Shown piece after piece: positions 34,790 through 44,853 of a DNA stretch of 64,000 nucleotides; position 1 is the first letter of the stretch; every line of letters begins with the position of its first letter. Source of the stretch: Rhizobium sullae (lineage in GTDB: Bacteria; Pseudomonadota; Alphaproteobacteria; Rhizobiales; Rhizobiaceae); assembly GCF_900169785.1 (NCBI RefSeq), contig NZ_FWER01000007.1:1-64000 (forward strand), written 5' to 3'. The translations under genes were made by a program, and so were the position numbers. A model generated the notes under the pieces. That model did not search any database. It had not been told where the DNA came from and worked only from the letters and a program-made list of their open reading frames with translations.

Positions 34790-35851
34790 GTGGAGCAGAA
34801 CAATTTCTTTCCGCCCCAAGACGGCGTCAAACTTTCGGAGTTGGCGCATTATCTTGGGGCGGAACTTGCCAATCTTGAAAGCGGCGACATACTCGTCCGC
34901 TCCGTGGCGCCGGTCAGCCGCGCAAAGGCTGGCGATCTTTGCTATATCATCTCACGCAGAAGCCGTGGCGAACTCGAGACCTGTCAGGCGTCGGCCGTCC
35001 TTTGTGAGCCTGCGATAAGATCGGCAGTACCTCCCCATATTCCGGTTCTCCTGTCGAAGAATCCGCATGCGGCTTTTGCGGTGGCGGGCGGGTATCTCCA
35101 TCCGGCGGCTCTTCAGCCGCTGGCGACAATGTCTTCGACGATAGAGATCGCGGCGACTGCGGTTGTCGATCCGACGGCGCGGCTGGAGCCGGGCGTGATC
35201 GTCGAGCCTTTGGCTGTCATCGGCGCGAATGCGGAAATCGGTCAGGGAACGAGGATCGGCGCGGGCGCGCTTATCGGTCCCGGTGTCAAGATCGGCCGCA
35301 ATTGCACGATCGCTGGCGGCGCCAGCGTCGTGTGCGCGCTGCTCGGCAACTGCGTGATCGTGCACAACGGTGTACGCATCGGCCAGGACGGCTTCGGCTA
35401 TGCGCCGGGGCCCCAGGGGATGATCAAGATCGTTCAGATCGGCCGCGTCATCATCCAGGATAATGTCGAGATTGGCGCGAACACGACGATCGATCGCGGC
35501 ACGATGGACGATACGGTTGTCGGCGAAGGAACGAAGATCGACAACCAGGTGCAGATCGGCCACAACGTCAGGATCGGACGTCATTGCGCGATTGTTTCGC
35601 AGGTCGGCATTGCCGGCAGTGCGGTGATCGGAAACGGTGTGCAGATCGGTGGCCAGACAGGTATTAATGGCCATATTACGATTGGCGATGGCGTACAGAT
35701 CGCGGCAAAAAGCGGCGTCATCCACAGCATTCCCGCGGGCGAGCGTTATGGCGGTATTCCCGCGCGCCCTTTAAAGGACTTTCTTCGAGAGTCGGCAGAG
35801 ATAATGGCGCGCGCGAGCGCCCGGGCTCATAAAACGGGAGACCAAGAATGA
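34790..35851 (+). CDS. lpxD: UDP-3-O-acylglucosamine N-acyltransferase
   Basis: A 353-residue enzyme that adds the N-linked hydroxy fatty acid in lipid A synthesis. An N-terminal uridine-binding domain ([29 protein letters not shown]) precedes a left-handed beta-helix of hexapeptide repeats with [15 protein letters not shown] and the active-site [30 protein letters not shown] 34790 is chosen because TGGAG lies about 9 bases upstream. It overlaps fabZ by four bases. Confidence 0.94.
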   Translation: MEQNNFFPPQDGVKLSELAHYLGAELANLESGDILVRSVAPVSRAKAGDLCYIISRRSRGELETCQASAVLCEPAIRSAVPPHIPVLLSKNPHAAFAVAGGYLHPAALQPLATMSSTIEIAATAVVDPTARLEPGVIVEPLAVIGANAEIGQGTRIGAGALIGPGVKIGRNCTIAGGASVVCALLGNCVIVHNGVRIGQDGFGYAPGPQGMIKIVQIGRVIIQDNVEIGANTTIDRGTMDDTVVGEGTKIDNQVQIGHNVRIGRHCAIVSQVGIAGSAVIGNGVQIGGQTGINGHITIGDGVQIAAKSGVIHSIPAGERYGGIPARPLKDFLRESAEIMARASARAHKTGDQE

Positions 35852-36315
35852 CTGAAGGGGTCAAAGAGACGCTCTCTTCGGCGGACATCATGGAGATCAT
35901 GAAGCTTCTGCCGCATCGCTATCCGTTTTTGCTCGTAGACCGGATCATCGAGATCGATGGCGACGATTCCGCGATCGGCATCAAGAACGTGACTGCCAAC
36001 GAGCCTCATTTCACCGGCCACTTTCCCGAGTCGCCCATCATGCCGGGCGTTCTGCTGATCGAAGGCATGGCGCAAACTGCGGGCGCGATCTGTGCGCGCA
36101 AGGATGGAACGAGCGGCAACCTCGTCTATTTCATGACCATCGACAATGCGCGTTTCCGCAAGCCGGTCATCCCGGGTGACCGGGTTGAATTTCATGTCAA
36201 GAAGCAGAAGCAGCGCGGTAATATCTGGAAGTTCCATTGCGACGCCAAGGTCGACGGCGCATTGGCCGCGGAAGCCGATATCGGTGCAATGATCCTTCGT
36301 AAGGATGAGGCATGA
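35848..36315 (+). CDS. fabZ: 3-hydroxyacyl-[ACP] dehydratase
   Basis: A 155-residue hot-dog-fold dehydratase of fatty acid synthesis. The catalytic His is in [25 protein letters not shown] and the catalytic Glu is in that same helix. In this cluster it controls the flow of hydroxyacyl-ACP between phospholipids and lipid A, because LpxA and LpxD use the same pool. It overlaps lpxD and lpxA by ATGA at both ends. Confidence 0.96.
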   Translation: MTEGVKETLSSADIMEIMKLLPHRYPFLLVDRIIEIDGDDSAIGIKNVTANEPHFTGHFPESPIMPGVLLIEGMAQTAGAICARKDGTSGNLVYFMTIDNARFRKPVIPGDRVEFHVKKQKQRGNIWKFHCDAKVDGALAAEADIGAMILRKDEA

Positions 36316-37130
36316 GCACGATTGCCGCAAGCGCCCGCATTCATGCCATGGCCGTTGTCGAGGATGGCGCGGTCATCGGCGAAGGCGTGACCGTTGGTCC
36401 GTTCTGCCATGTCGGTCAGAAGGTTGTTCTGCACGACAATGTCGAACTGCTGGCACATGCCGTGGTGACCGGCAGGACCGAGATCGGCAAGGGCTCCCGG
36501 ATTTTCCCGATGGCGGTTATTGGCGGCGATCCTCAGAGTGTGCACCACGGCGGTGAGGAGACGACGCTGACGGTGGGCGAGAATTGCATCATCCGCGAAG
36601 GCGTGACGATGAACACCGGTACCGCCGATGCCGGCGGCAAGACGATCGTCGGCGACAACAACCTGTTTCTCGCCAATTCGCACGTCGCCCATGACTGCCG
36701 TGTCGGCAACCATGTCATCATGTCCAACAATGTCATGCTTGCCGGGCATGTGACGATCGAGGACCGGGTCATTCTGGGCGGCGGATCGGCGGTGCATCAG
36801 TTCACCCGCGTCGGCCGTCAGGCTTTCGTCGGGGGCCTTTCGGCCGTCAGCTACGATGTTATTCCCTATGGCATGCTCAACGGAAACCCGGGTTTGCTCG
36901 GCGGCCTCAACGTCGTCGGCATGACACGAGCAGGGATCGATCGCGCTGTCATTCATAAGGTGCGGCGCGCCTACAAGGCGATTTTCGAGGGATCGGGATC
37001 GATCCGCGACAACGCCGCAGCCATCCGCGACGAATATGCCGATTGCGAGCCGGTGATGCAGATCCTCGATTTCATTGCCGCGGAAAGCGATCGAGCGCTG
37101 TCATCGCCGACGCGAGGGCAGAAAGGCTGA
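36312..37130 (+). CDS. lpxA: UDP-N-acetylglucosamine acyltransferase
   Basis: A 272-residue enzyme that performs the first step of lipid A synthesis, adding a 3-hydroxyacyl chain to UDP-GlcNAc. It is a trimeric left-handed beta-helix; the catalytic His is in [25 protein letters not shown], and [20 protein letters not shown] is also typical. Its start overlaps the fabZ stop by four bases, and lpxI follows two bases after its stop. Confidence 0.96.
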   Translation: MSTIAASARIHAMAVVEDGAVIGEGVTVGPFCHVGQKVVLHDNVELLAHAVVTGRTEIGKGSRIFPMAVIGGDPQSVHHGGEETTLTVGENCIIREGVTMNTGTADAGGKTIVGDNNLFLANSHVAHDCRVGNHVIMSNNVMLAGHVTIEDRVILGGGSAVHQFTRVGRQAFVGGLSAVSYDVIPYGMLNGNPGLLGGLNVVGMTRAGIDRAVIHKVRRAYKAIFEGSGSIRDNAAAIRDEYADCEPVMQILDFIAAESDRALSSPTRGQKG

Positions 37131-37132
37131 CC

Positions 37133-38014
37133 TTGTCTCCCGCCAGTGATACCGACAAAGGCCGTCTGGCGATCATTGCGGGAAACGGCCTTCTTCCGTC
37201 CTATGTCGCAGAGGCGGCGCGGGCGGCCGGCGAGGAGCCATTCGTGATTTCGCTGAAGGGCGAGCTCGACCGGTCATGGGAGGGCTACGACCACGCGGTC
37301 ATCGGCGTTGGCGATTTCGCGGCGCTCTACGGACTTTTCAAGCGCAACAACATCACCCGCGTCGTCATGTCGGGCGGCGTTCGCAGGCGCCCCGAATGGC
37401 GGGAAGTACGGCCGACCTGGCGGACGATCGCAAAGATGCCGGGCGTAGTGCGCACGCTGCTCTCGGGCGGCGACGATACGGTGTTGCAGATGGTCATCAA
37501 GCTCATTGAGGATGACGGCCGCCGCGTCATCGGCGCGCAGGAAATCGCCCCTGACCTGCTGGCGGCTGTCGGACCGATCGGCGCCATGCAGCCGAGAAAT
37601 GACGACAAGACCGATATTCTGAAGGCGGCAGCCGCCGCCGAAGCGCTTGGCGCGCTCGACGTCGGGCAGGGCGCAGTCTCTGTCGGCGGACGCATCGTGG
37701 CGCTCGAAGGTGTGGAAGGGACGGACGGCATGCTTGAGCGCGTCGCATCGCTGCGTGCCGCCGGGCGGATATCGCCGCGCCGGCGCGGCGTGCTGGTCAA
37801 GCTCTGCAAGCCGCAGCAGGATGTCCGCGCCGACCTGCCGTCGATCGGCGTCTCCACGGTGATGAATGTCAAGGCGGCGGGCTTGGCGGGCATTGCCGTC
37901 GAGGCGGGGCGTGCGCTCATACTCGACCGCAAAGCAGTGATCACGGCCGCCGACGAGGCCGGACTTTTCGTCTGCGGCCTCGATCGCGGCCTGCCGTCAT
38001 GGGGGCTCTCATGA
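37133..38014 (+). CDS. lpxI: UDP-2,3-diacylglucosamine pyrophosphatase LpxI
   Basis: A 293-residue enzyme of the DUF1009 family that makes lipid X and UMP, replacing the unrelated LpxH of E. coli. The conserved pieces are LAIIAGNGLLPSYVAEAAR near the start, GGDDTVLQMVIKLIEDDGRRVIGAQEI and LVKLCKPQQDVRADLPSIGVSTV. The start is assigned to TTG 37133, two bases after lpxA, because no ATG or GTG fits; the poor start may lower its expression. It overlaps lpxB by ATGA. Confidence 0.92.
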   Translation: MSPASDTDKGRLAIIAGNGLLPSYVAEAARAAGEEPFVISLKGELDRSWEGYDHAVIGVGDFAALYGLFKRNNITRVVMSGGVRRRPEWREVRPTWRTIAKMPGVVRTLLSGGDDTVLQMVIKLIEDDGRRVIGAQEIAPDLLAAVGPIGAMQPRNDDKTDILKAAAAAEALGALDVGQGAVSVGGRIVALEGVEGTDGMLERVASLRAAGRISPRRRGVLVKLCKPQQDVRADLPSIGVSTVMNVKAAGLAGIAVEAGRALILDRKAVITAADEAGLFVCGLDRGLPSWGLS

Positions 38015-39174
38015 AGATCGCGATCGTGGCAGGCGAGGTTTCCGGTGATCTTCTCGGCGCCGATCTCGTGACGGCACTGAAGCGCAGACATGCCGGGGTC
38101 GAACTGGTCGGCGTCGGCGGCGATGCGCTGGAGGCGCAGGGGCTGAAATCGCTCTTCGATTTCTCCGAGCTTTCGATCATGGGCATCACCCAGGTGCTCG
38201 GAAAATTGCCGAAGCTTGTCGCCCGCATCAGGCAGACGGCGGCCGCGATCATTGCGGCAAAGCCCGATATCCTGGTCATCATCGACAGCCCGGATTTCAC
38301 CCATCGCGTTGCCAGACGTGTCCGCGAAGCCCTGCCGGAGCTACCGGTCGTCAATTATGTCTGTCCCAGCGTATGGGCGTGGAAGGAATATCGTGCGCAG
38401 CAGATGCTGGGTTACGTCGACCATGTGCTGGCCGTTCTGCCGTTCGAGCCCGCAGTTATGGAGCAACTTGGCGGACCGCTAACGACCTACGTCGGCCACC
38501 GGCTGACGGCGGATGCGGATTTAATTGGCGCTCGGCGTCGCCGGGCAGAAAAGCTCCAGACTGACGCCGAAGGCCGGAAGACGATCATGCTGCTGCCCGG
38601 ATCGCGCTCGTCGGAAATCACGAAGCTGCTTCCCTATTTTCGCGAGGCCGTGAATGAACTGGTGGCGCGCAACGGCGACGTGCGTTTCCTGATGCCGACG
38701 GTCAGCCGCAGAGAATCGATGGTTCGCGACATTGTGAAGGACTGGGAAACGAAACCTGAGATCCTGACTGGTAATGAACAGAAATGGCAGGCTTTCGCGG
38801 AGGCTGATGCGGCAATGGCTGCGTCAGGGACCGTCATCCTTGAGCTTGCACTTACAGGCGTGCCGACAGTCTCGGTCTACAAGACAGACTGGATCATCAC
38901 GATGATGACGCGGCGTATCAAAACGTGGACTGGCGCAATCCCGAATCTGATCGCTGACTACGCCGTCGTGCCGGAATATATCAACGAGGTCGTTCGCGGC
39001 GCCAGCCTGGCACGCTGGATGGAGAGGCTTTCCAGCGACACACTCCAGCGGCGCGCAATGATTGAAGGTTTCGACTTTGTCTGGCAACGCATGCAGACGG
39101 AAAAGCCGCCGGGGGAACGGGCGGCTGACGTCGTTCTCGACCTTCTGAACAAGAAAAAAAACGGCCATTTCTGA
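38011..39174 (+). CDS. lpxB: Lipid A disaccharide synthase
   Basis: A 387-residue GT19 glycosyltransferase that joins UDP-2,3-diacylglucosamine and lipid X to the lipid A disaccharide. Motifs are AIVAGEVSGDLLGADLV at the start, CPSVWAWKEYRAQQM, LLPGSRSSEI and ASGTVILELALTGVPTVSVYKTDW. It is the last gene of the long rpsB-lpxB cluster, and its 3' side leads into the predicted small RNA region. Confidence 0.95.
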   Translation: MKIAIVAGEVSGDLLGADLVTALKRRHAGVELVGVGGDALEAQGLKSLFDFSELSIMGITQVLGKLPKLVARIRQTAAAIIAAKPDILVIIDSPDFTHRVARRVREALPELPVVNYVCPSVWAWKEYRAQQMLGYVDHVLAVLPFEPAVMEQLGGPLTTYVGHRLTADADLIGARRRRAEKLQTDAEGRKTIMLLPGSRSSEITKLLPYFREAVNELVARNGDVRFLMPTVSRRESMVRDIVKDWETKPEILTGNEQKWQAFAEADAAMAASGTVILELALTGVPTVSVYKTDWIITMMTRRIKTWTGAIPNLIADYAVVPEYINEVVRGASLARWMERLSSDTLQRRAMIEGFDFVWQRMQTEKPPGERAADVVLDLLNKKKNGHF

Positions 39175-39267
39175 CCGGGTGCCCAACTGCATTGTGGCAT
39201 CGGCCGCTCACAGACATGTAGCAGAGCAGTCATTGACGACATGCAACTTTGCGTCTAGCTACGATGG

Positions 39268-39382
39268 AATGAATATCACAATGGTTCTCGTAGTGGTGAT
39301 GGAGCGCATGGGCAGGATGGTATAACCACCCGGCGAAAGCACCCATGCGCGGTAAGCAGGCTCCTGACGGGGCCTTTTTTTA
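39268..39382 (+). ncRNA. Predicted small RNA or attenuating leader between lpxB and the MFS gene
   Basis: A promoter-like pair TTGACG (39233-39238) and TAGCTA (39256-39261), 17 bases apart, would start a transcript near 39268. That transcript would have three stems: ATCAC/GTGAT (39275-39279 with 39296-39300); GCGCATGGG/CCCATGCGC (39304-39312 with 39342-39350), which encloses TGGT/ACCA; and a terminator AGGCTCC-TGAC-GGGGCCT (39358-39375) with seven T. The length is about 115 nt. It may be a free small RNA, or a leader whose terminator controls the MFS efflux gene 65 bases downstream. It also ends the lpx operon transcript. I do not recognise a known RNA family. Confidence 0.5.
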
Positions 39383-39446
39383 TGCCCGAAATTGGGGCCG
39401 CGCCTCGTCAGATTTCCATAATCCCCACTGGCAAGATGGACAAACA

Positions 39447-40691
39447 ATGATGAGCGACAATCCCATTCAGGTTCCCAGCAAACAGAGCGCCGGAAACCCG
39501 GTCGTGACTTCGGCTGCGGCTACGCCCCGGCGCACAATTCTTATCCTACTTACGGCACTTTCGGCGTTGCCGGTGAATATGATCTTGCCGTCGCTTCCGA
39601 ACATTGCCGCCACGTTCCAAGCTGATTTCACGCTCGTCAACCTTTCGGTTGCCGGTTATGCGATTGTCAGCGCCCTGACGAACCTCATCGCAGGCGCAAT
39701 GTCGGATCGCTATGGACGCAGGCCCGTTGCATTGATGGCAATTTCCATCTTCGTCGTCGCGTCCGTTGGCTGTGCCCTTGCGCCCAATATTGGCGTTTTC
39801 CTTCTGTTTCGAGCGATGCAAGCGTCTATCTCTGCCTGCTTTTCCGTCGTTCTCGTCGTTATCAAGGAAACATCGGGCGAACGCGAGGCCGCAAGCAGAA
39901 TTGGTTACGCCGCCATGGGATGGGCAATTGCGCCCATGCTCGGCCCTACGTTTGGCGGGGTGTTGGACGAACTGTTCGGATGGCGGGCGATCTTCGCCGT
40001 TCTTGCGATGTTCGGTGCGGCGATCCTGGCCCCGTCCATGCGGGAGTTGAGAGAAACCGCCACACCCTCGGCGAAATCGACGAGGAACTACCTTGCTTCA
40101 TATATGCATCTCTTGGGCGCGGCCGGTTTCTGGGCCTACACCCTGTGCATGGCCTGCTCCATGGGGACGCTTTATATCTTCCTGGGAGGCGCGCCGTTGG
40201 CCATTGACGGATCAAGCGCGAAGCTGGGATTCTACATGGGAATGGTTCCGGCTGGCTTCATCCTGGGCAGCTATTTGGCTGGCCGCTACGGGTCCCGAAA
40301 CCCACGAAACGCCACCATTGTTGTTGCACGTCTCTTGACTTGCATGGGGCTGCTGGTCGGCCTGAGCCTGTCGATGTCGGGCATCACCCACGTTCTGGCG
40401 TTCTTCGGACCTTGTATGTTTATCGGCATCGGCAATGGGTTGACGATGCCCGCTGCGAACTTGGGCGTGATGTCCGTCCGTGCCGATCTCGCGGGCACTG
40501 CCGCAGGGTTGGCCGCCGCGATGTCAATCGCCGGCGGAGCGCTCATAGCCTCCATCGCCGGTCTGTTTCTCAAGGAACCAGGCGCGGTCCATGCGCTGCT
40601 CGGCATGTTGCTAATGTCGGCATCGCTCGCGTTACTGGCGGCACTTTTCGCGGCTTTTATCGATCGGCGCGCGTCCAAGCGGGTTCCCTAG
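39447..40691 (+). CDS. MFS efflux transporter, Bcr/CflA (DHA1) type
   Basis: A 414-residue inner-membrane transporter with about 12 predicted helices. Motif A between helices 2 and 3 is GAMSDRYGRRPVALM, and the helix 5 antiporter-like region reads GWAIAPMLGPTFGGVLDELFGWR, typical of drug/H+ antiporters such as Bcr or CflA. The substrate is unknown. The start is ATG 39447 or the next codon (39450); neither has a strong ribosome site. It lies between lpxB and gltA, next to a leader with a terminator, so regulated expression is likely. Confidence 0.82.
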   Translation: MMSDNPIQVPSKQSAGNPVVTSAAATPRRTILILLTALSALPVNMILPSLPNIAATFQADFTLVNLSVAGYAIVSALTNLIAGAMSDRYGRRPVALMAISIFVVASVGCALAPNIGVFLLFRAMQASISACFSVVLVVIKETSGEREAASRIGYAAMGWAIAPMLGPTFGGVLDELFGWRAIFAVLAMFGAAILAPSMRELRETATPSAKSTRNYLASYMHLLGAAGFWAYTLCMACSMGTLYIFLGGAPLAIDGSSAKLGFYMGMVPAGFILGSYLAGRYGSRNPRNATIVVARLLTCMGLLVGLSLSMSGITHVLAFFGPCMFIGIGNGLTMPAANLGVMSVRADLAGTAAGLAAAMSIAGGALIASIAGLFLKEPGAVHALLGMLLMSASLALLAALFAAFIDRRASKRVP

Positions 40692-40791
40692 CCGGCTGGC
40701 GCTTTCCACCCATCGCAGAAATGGGGTTGCTGCAAGGATCCTTAAGGCTCGCGACAAAGTCAGATCACCTGAAAACTCAGGGGAATTCTGA

Positions 40792-40840
40792 ACAAAAAAA
40801 TAGCCGCAAAAGCCGGCGTTCTCGACCGGCTTTTGCGGCT
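40792..40840 (-). terminator. Terminator after gltA
   Basis: A perfect 15-bp stem (40802-40816 with 40826-40840, AGCCGCAAAAGCCGG and complement) with a 9-base loop is followed on the minus strand by ATTTTTTTG. This is a strong intrinsic terminator for gltA that may also stop the convergent MFS transcript. Confidence 0.88.
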
Positions 40841-40906
40841 GTTGATATTCCGCACTCTGGTCAAGAACTGGATCCCTGACCGGGTTTTGTTTCGGGAGGA
40901 AGCGGC

Positions 40907-42196
40907 CTAACGCTTCGAAACCGGAACGTAGTCGCGCTGCGGCTCGCCGACATAGAGCTGGCGCGGACGGCCGATGCGCTGCTGCGGATCTTCGATCATC
41001 TCGTTCCACTGGGCGATCCAGCCGACGGTGCGTGCCAGCGCGAAGAGTACGGTGAACATCGTCGTGGGGAAGCCGAGTGCCTTCAGCGTGATGCCGGAAT
41101 AGAAGTCGATGTTCGGATAGAGCTTCTTTTCGATGAAGTATTCGTCGGTCAGCGCGATGCGTTCCAGTTCCATCGCGACTTCGAGAAGCGGGTCGTCCCT
41201 GTGACCGAGTTCGGCGAGAACCTCATGCGTCGTCTTCTGCATGATCTTGGCGCGCGGATCGTAGTTCTTATAGACGCGGTGACCGAAGCCCATCAGGCGG
41301 AACGGATCGTTCTTGTCCTTGGCGCGGGCGATATATTCCGGAATGCGGTCGACCGTGCCGATTTCCGAAAGCATGTTGAGGGCCGCCTCGTTTGCACCGC
41401 CATGAGCCGGACCCCAGAGGCACGCAATGCCGGCTGCGATGCAGGCGAACGGATTGGCGCCCGAGGAGCCGGCGAGACGGACCGTCGAGGTCGATGCGTT
41501 CTGCTCGTGGTCGGCATGCAGGATGAAGATACGGTCCATGGCGCGTGAAAGGACCGGGTTCACGACATATTCTTCGCAAGGAACCGCGAAGCACATGCGC
41601 AAAAAGTTCGAGGCGTAGTCGAGATCGTTCTTCGGGTAAACGAAGGGCTGGCCGATATAGTACTTGTAGGCCATGGCCGCGATCGTCGGCATCTTGGCGA
41701 TCATGCGCAGGCTTGCAACCATGCGCTGATGTGGATCGGTGATGTCCGTCGAGTCGTGGTAGAAGGCAGACAGAGCGCCGACGCAGCCGCACATGACGGC
41801 CATCGGATGCGCGTCGCGGCGGAAGCCGGTGAAGAAGCGCGACATTTGCTCGTGCACCATGGTGTGATGCGTGACGCGGAAGTCAAAGTCCTTCTTCTGC
41901 GCGGCCGTCGGCAGTTCACCGTAAAGCAGCAGATAGCAGACTTCCAGGAAGTCGCCGTGCTCGGCAAGCTGTTCGATCGGGTAGCCGCGATGCAGCAGAA
42001 CGCCTTCATCGCCGTCGATGTATGTGATCTTCGATTCACAGGAAGCGGTCGAGGTGAAACCAGGATCGTAGGTGAAGGAACCGGTGTTTTTGTACAGTGC
42101 ACCAATGTCGATGACATCCGGACCGATCGTTCCGCTTTTCACGGAAAGATTGGCGGTTTTGTCGCCGACTTTGATTGTTGCGCTTTGATCCGTCAT
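40907..42196 (-). CDS. gltA: Citrate synthase
   Basis: A 429-residue type II citrate synthase, the entry enzyme of the TCA cycle, which condenses oxaloacetate and acetyl-CoA. The active-site regions are [16 protein letters not shown] (His), [15 protein letters not shown] (His) and the Asp in [17 protein letters not shown] 42196 is chosen because GGAGGATC lies upstream; a longer frame is unsupported. Its upstream region (42197-42510) has no other gene. Confidence 0.97.
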   Translation of the reverse strand: MTDQSATIKVGDKTANLSVKSGTIGPDVIDIGALYKNTGSFTYDPGFTSTASCESKITYIDGDEGVLLHRGYPIEQLAEHGDFLEVCYLLLYGELPTAAQKKDFDFRVTHHTMVHEQMSRFFTGFRRDAHPMAVMCGCVGALSAFYHDSTDITDPHQRMVASLRMIAKMPTIAAMAYKYYIGQPFVYPKNDLDYASNFLRMCFAVPCEEYVVNPVLSRAMDRIFILHADHEQNASTSTVRLAGSSGANPFACIAAGIACLWGPAHGGANEAALNMLSEIGTVDRIPEYIARAKDKNDPFRLMGFGHRVYKNYDPRAKIMQKTTHEVLAELGHRDDPLLEVAMELERIALTDEYFIEKKLYPNIDFYSGITLKALGFPTTMFTVLFALARTVGWIAQWNEMIEDPQQRIGRPRQLYVGEPQRDYVPVSKR

Positions 42197-42510
42197 GCTG
42201 ATCCTCCAAACTGGCGGCGGCGCCATAAAAGCGCCATAGGGTTAAGCGTCCTCTCCGATAGCTATATGATCACGGCGCCAATGCCAAGTTACCGTGGCGC
42301 CATTTTGTGCATCGCAGTATCAACTTTTAGACACTCCTGCGATGCCGGAGGCGCATAACGGAAGCCAATGATTTAATTCGGCTTTTGGCAATCCAATTTT
42401 TTTGGCTTTTTTCAATCGATTATTGTTGCTGAAACGCCCGTTGGCTGCATTCGGGGTTGTATTAAGAGGTGCCGCCGGGCTGGGTGCAGGCCGGAGTTGA
42501 AAACGAGCAC
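42197..42510. other. Non-coding region upstream of gltA
   Basis: This 314-base gap should contain the gltA promoter on the minus strand. The central part (about 42360-42430) is unusually AT-rich. I see no gene; the comEC remnant becomes recognisable only after about 42510. Confidence 0.4.
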
Positions 42511-43071
42511 GCTGCGCATTTCCGCATCATGCCTGCGGGTTTAATTGCCATGCTACTGATGCCCTTCGGGCTCGACGCGCTGCAATGGAGGGTGGTCGGT
42601 TTCGGGCTCGATCTGGATCGCGACCGCAAGGACGGTATCCTCATGGGTGGCGACATCGGCGTGGCAGGCTGCCGGGCTGGTACTTCCGGTAGCAGTCACC
42701 GGCTTCCCGCTGCTTACTCCGCTGCGCACGAAGCTCCGGCATATTGGCACCACGATCGTGTCAGTCTCGACGCTTTTGGTCGCCCGTGCTGACGGTGCTT
42801 GACAATGCGTCCTGTCTTGGTCCTGCTTGCCATACCGCGGACATCGTCGTTGCGCCGGTCAGGCTGCGCTCTGCCGATCCGGCGCGATGCCCTTCACGGG
42901 CGAAACCTTTCGGAAAGCCGGCGCTATTGAATTGCGCTTTGGAAGCGGAGCAGCACAAATCACAACCGCCTTCGAGAAACTCGATCGTCCCTGGAGCCGC
43001 CACCGCGCCTATGATTGGCGCAGCGGTACTTTGCCGGCGATGCGCCGCCGGTCAGTGATAACGGCGGATGA
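42511..43071 (+). pseudogene. comEC: Decayed comEC (DNA-uptake channel) remnant
   Basis: Five pieces typical of the ComEC C-terminal region follow in order but in changing frames: IMPAGLIAMLLMPFGLDA (about 42526), ATARTVSSW then LLTPLRTKLRHIGTTIV (42611-42802), TADIVVAPVRLR (about 42838), FTGETFRKAGAIELRFGSGA with DRPWSRHRAYDW (42895-43015), and [11 protein letters not shown] ending in TGA at 43069-43071. At least four frameshifts are needed, and the N-terminal domain and most membrane helices are missing. ComEC normally forms the inner-membrane channel for single-stranded DNA. The last 20 bases overlap the lexA 3' end. Confidence 0.75.
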
Positions 43072-43768
43072 GGCCGACGAGTTTGCCCTGAACCTTGACG
43101 CGATCTGGTCCGAAGATGCGGGTTTCGTAGGCAGGGTTTGCGGCCTCGAGCGCAATCGAAGCACCCTTGCGACGGAACCGTTTCAGCGTCGCTTCCTCGT
43201 CGTCGACCAGGGCCACGACGATATCGCCGGGGTTTGCGGTACTGCTGTTGCGGATGATGACCGTGTCGCCGTCGAAGATACCAGCCTCGATCATCGAATC
43301 GCCCTTGACCTCGAGCGCGTAGTGCTCGCCGGAGCCGAGCATGTCGGCTGGAACGTTGATGTCGTGTGTGTTGTTCTGGATCGCCGAGATTGGAACGCCT
43401 GCCGCGATCCGGCCCATGACGGGAACCGAAACGGAGCTGTTATTTCCTTCGTTCGCCGGCTTCGGCGGGACGGCCGTAGGCTGCAGCTTGCCGAGGCTGC
43501 CCTCGATGACGCTCGGCGAAAAGCCGCGGCGGGGCTGAATGCTCGGGCTATAGGCTTCCGGAAGCCGGATCACCTCAAGCGCGCGAGCCCGATTCGGTAG
43601 GCGGCGAATGAAACCGCGCTCTTCCAGTGCGGTGATCAGCCGATGGATACCGGATTTGGACGCGAGATCCAGCGCATCCTTCATTTCGTCAAAGGACGGC
43701 GGCACGCCGGATTCTTTCATGCGCTCATGTATGAAGAGGAGAAGCTCCTGTTGTTTGCGCGTCAGCAT
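43052..43768 (-). CDS. lexA: LexA repressor
   Basis: A 238-residue SOS repressor. The winged HTH is in the first 70 residues ([34 protein letters not shown]), a variable linker follows, then the RecA-stimulated self-cleavage site A123-G124 in GRIAAGVPI, and the catalytic S158 ([10 protein letters not shown]) and K196 (EATLKRF). The linker is longer than in E. coli, as usual in Alphaproteobacteria. A perfect alphaproteobacterial SOS box lies between its promoter boxes, which means autoregulation. Confidence 0.96.
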   Translation of the reverse strand: MLTRKQQELLLFIHERMKESGVPPSFDEMKDALDLASKSGIHRLITALEERGFIRRLPNRARALEVIRLPEAYSPSIQPRRGFSPSVIEGSLGKLQPTAVPPKPANEGNNSSVSVPVMGRIAAGVPISAIQNNTHDINVPADMLGSGEHYALEVKGDSMIEAGIFDGDTVIIRNSSTANPGDIVVALVDDEEATLKRFRRKGASIALEAANPAYETRIFGPDRVKVQGKLVGLIRRYH

Positions 43769-43810
43769 CGAAGTTTAACCCCAGTTTCGTGAAACAAAGC
43801 CAGAACAGAC

Positions 43811-43838
43811 ACTATATGTTCCATATGTGTTCCGCAAG
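43811..43838 (-). promoter_or_regulatory. lexA promoter with SOS box GTTC-N7-GTTC
   Basis: GTTCCATATGTGTTC (43818-43832) is an exact match to the alphaproteobacterial LexA box. On the minus strand it fills the 16-base spacer between -35 CTTGCG (43838-43833) and -10 TATAGT (43816-43811), so bound LexA would block its own promoter. Confidence 0.85.
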
Positions 43839-43974
43839 TACCTAAATTTTCGTAAAATTTCCCCTCAACTGTGTTCGTTTTCGAAACTTTTTGTTTGCCG
43901 GATAGGGCGCCCGGCTTGCAATGCCGAGATACCCGGCACACATCTTTCGGCACAGGAAACGGAGACGTGACGCC

Positions 43975-44853
43975 ATGCCGCATCCGCTGGATCATCTTGT
44001 TCTGCCTGTCACCAACATCGATCTCGCGCGGGAGCGGCTGGGACGATTGGGGTTCACGGTTGCCGCTGAGGGCCGTCATCCTTTCGGCACGGTGAATGCC
44101 TGCGTTTTCTTCTCCGACAAGACCTATCTCGAGCCGCTTGGCGTTGCGAGCGCGAAGGAATGTGAAGAGGCAGTGCGGCACGGAAACGTCTTTGTGGCAC
44201 GCGACCAAGCCTTTCGCTTCCGCTGCGGCAATGACGGATTCTCTGCGGCCGTGTTCGCCACGGAAGACGCGGACGCCGATCATGCGCACTTCGTGCGGGC
44301 GAGAAAGAGCGGCGGCGGCATGCTGGAGTTTTCGCGCCTGATCAAGATGCCGGACGGGTCGCAATCGACGGGGACTTTCAAGCTTGCCTTTGCCGCCGAT
44401 CTTCGGGTGCCGGATTTCTTCCTCTTCGCCTGCCAGCGTATCAACGCCTTTCCGGCCGATCGCAGCGCGCTGGAAAAGCATGCGAATGGCGCGACCGGTA
44501 TCTCGGAGATCGTGCTAAGCGCGCCAGAGCCTGAAGCTTTCGGCTCGTTTCTTCAGTTGGCCGTGTCTACGACGGGAATCGAGCGGACGCCGTTCGGCGT
44601 GGCGATCGCGTCAGCGAATACCAGGATTAGCCTGCTGTCGCCGGAAGGGATGGAGGCTTATTTCGATTCGCTGCCGTTAACCGCAGATAAGGGGCTGAGA
44701 GGCAGCGCTATCGTATTCCGCTCCACCGATCTTGCCGTGACAGAAGCGCTTTTGGCTGATAACGGGATGACCTATACACGCAAGAACAACAGAGTCCTGG
44801 TGAAGCCGGCGCCCGGCCAGGGTGCGATCTTCGCCTTCGAGGAGACCCAATGA
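43975..44853 (+). CDS. VOC / glyoxalase-like domain protein
   Basis: A 292-residue protein of the vicinal-oxygen-chelate superfamily, glyoxalase-like type (PF13468). The N-terminal module begins [32 protein letters not shown], and a second half shares the weak beta-alpha-beta pattern ([19 protein letters not shown]). Metal ligands are not obvious throughout, so the reaction is unknown. GGAG lies 10 bases before ATG 43975. It overlaps kdsA by ATGA, which ties it to KDO synthesis by expression; it is divergent from lexA and near the SOS box. Confidence 0.8.
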   Translation: MPHPLDHLVLPVTNIDLARERLGRLGFTVAAEGRHPFGTVNACVFFSDKTYLEPLGVASAKECEEAVRHGNVFVARDQAFRFRCGNDGFSAAVFATEDADADHAHFVRARKSGGGMLEFSRLIKMPDGSQSTGTFKLAFAADLRVPDFFLFACQRINAFPADRSALEKHANGATGISEIVLSAPEPEAFGSFLQLAVSTTGIERTPFGVAIASANTRISLLSPEGMEAYFDSLPLTADKGLRGSAIVFRSTDLAVTEALLADNGMTYTRKNNRVLVKPAPGQGAIFAFEETQ

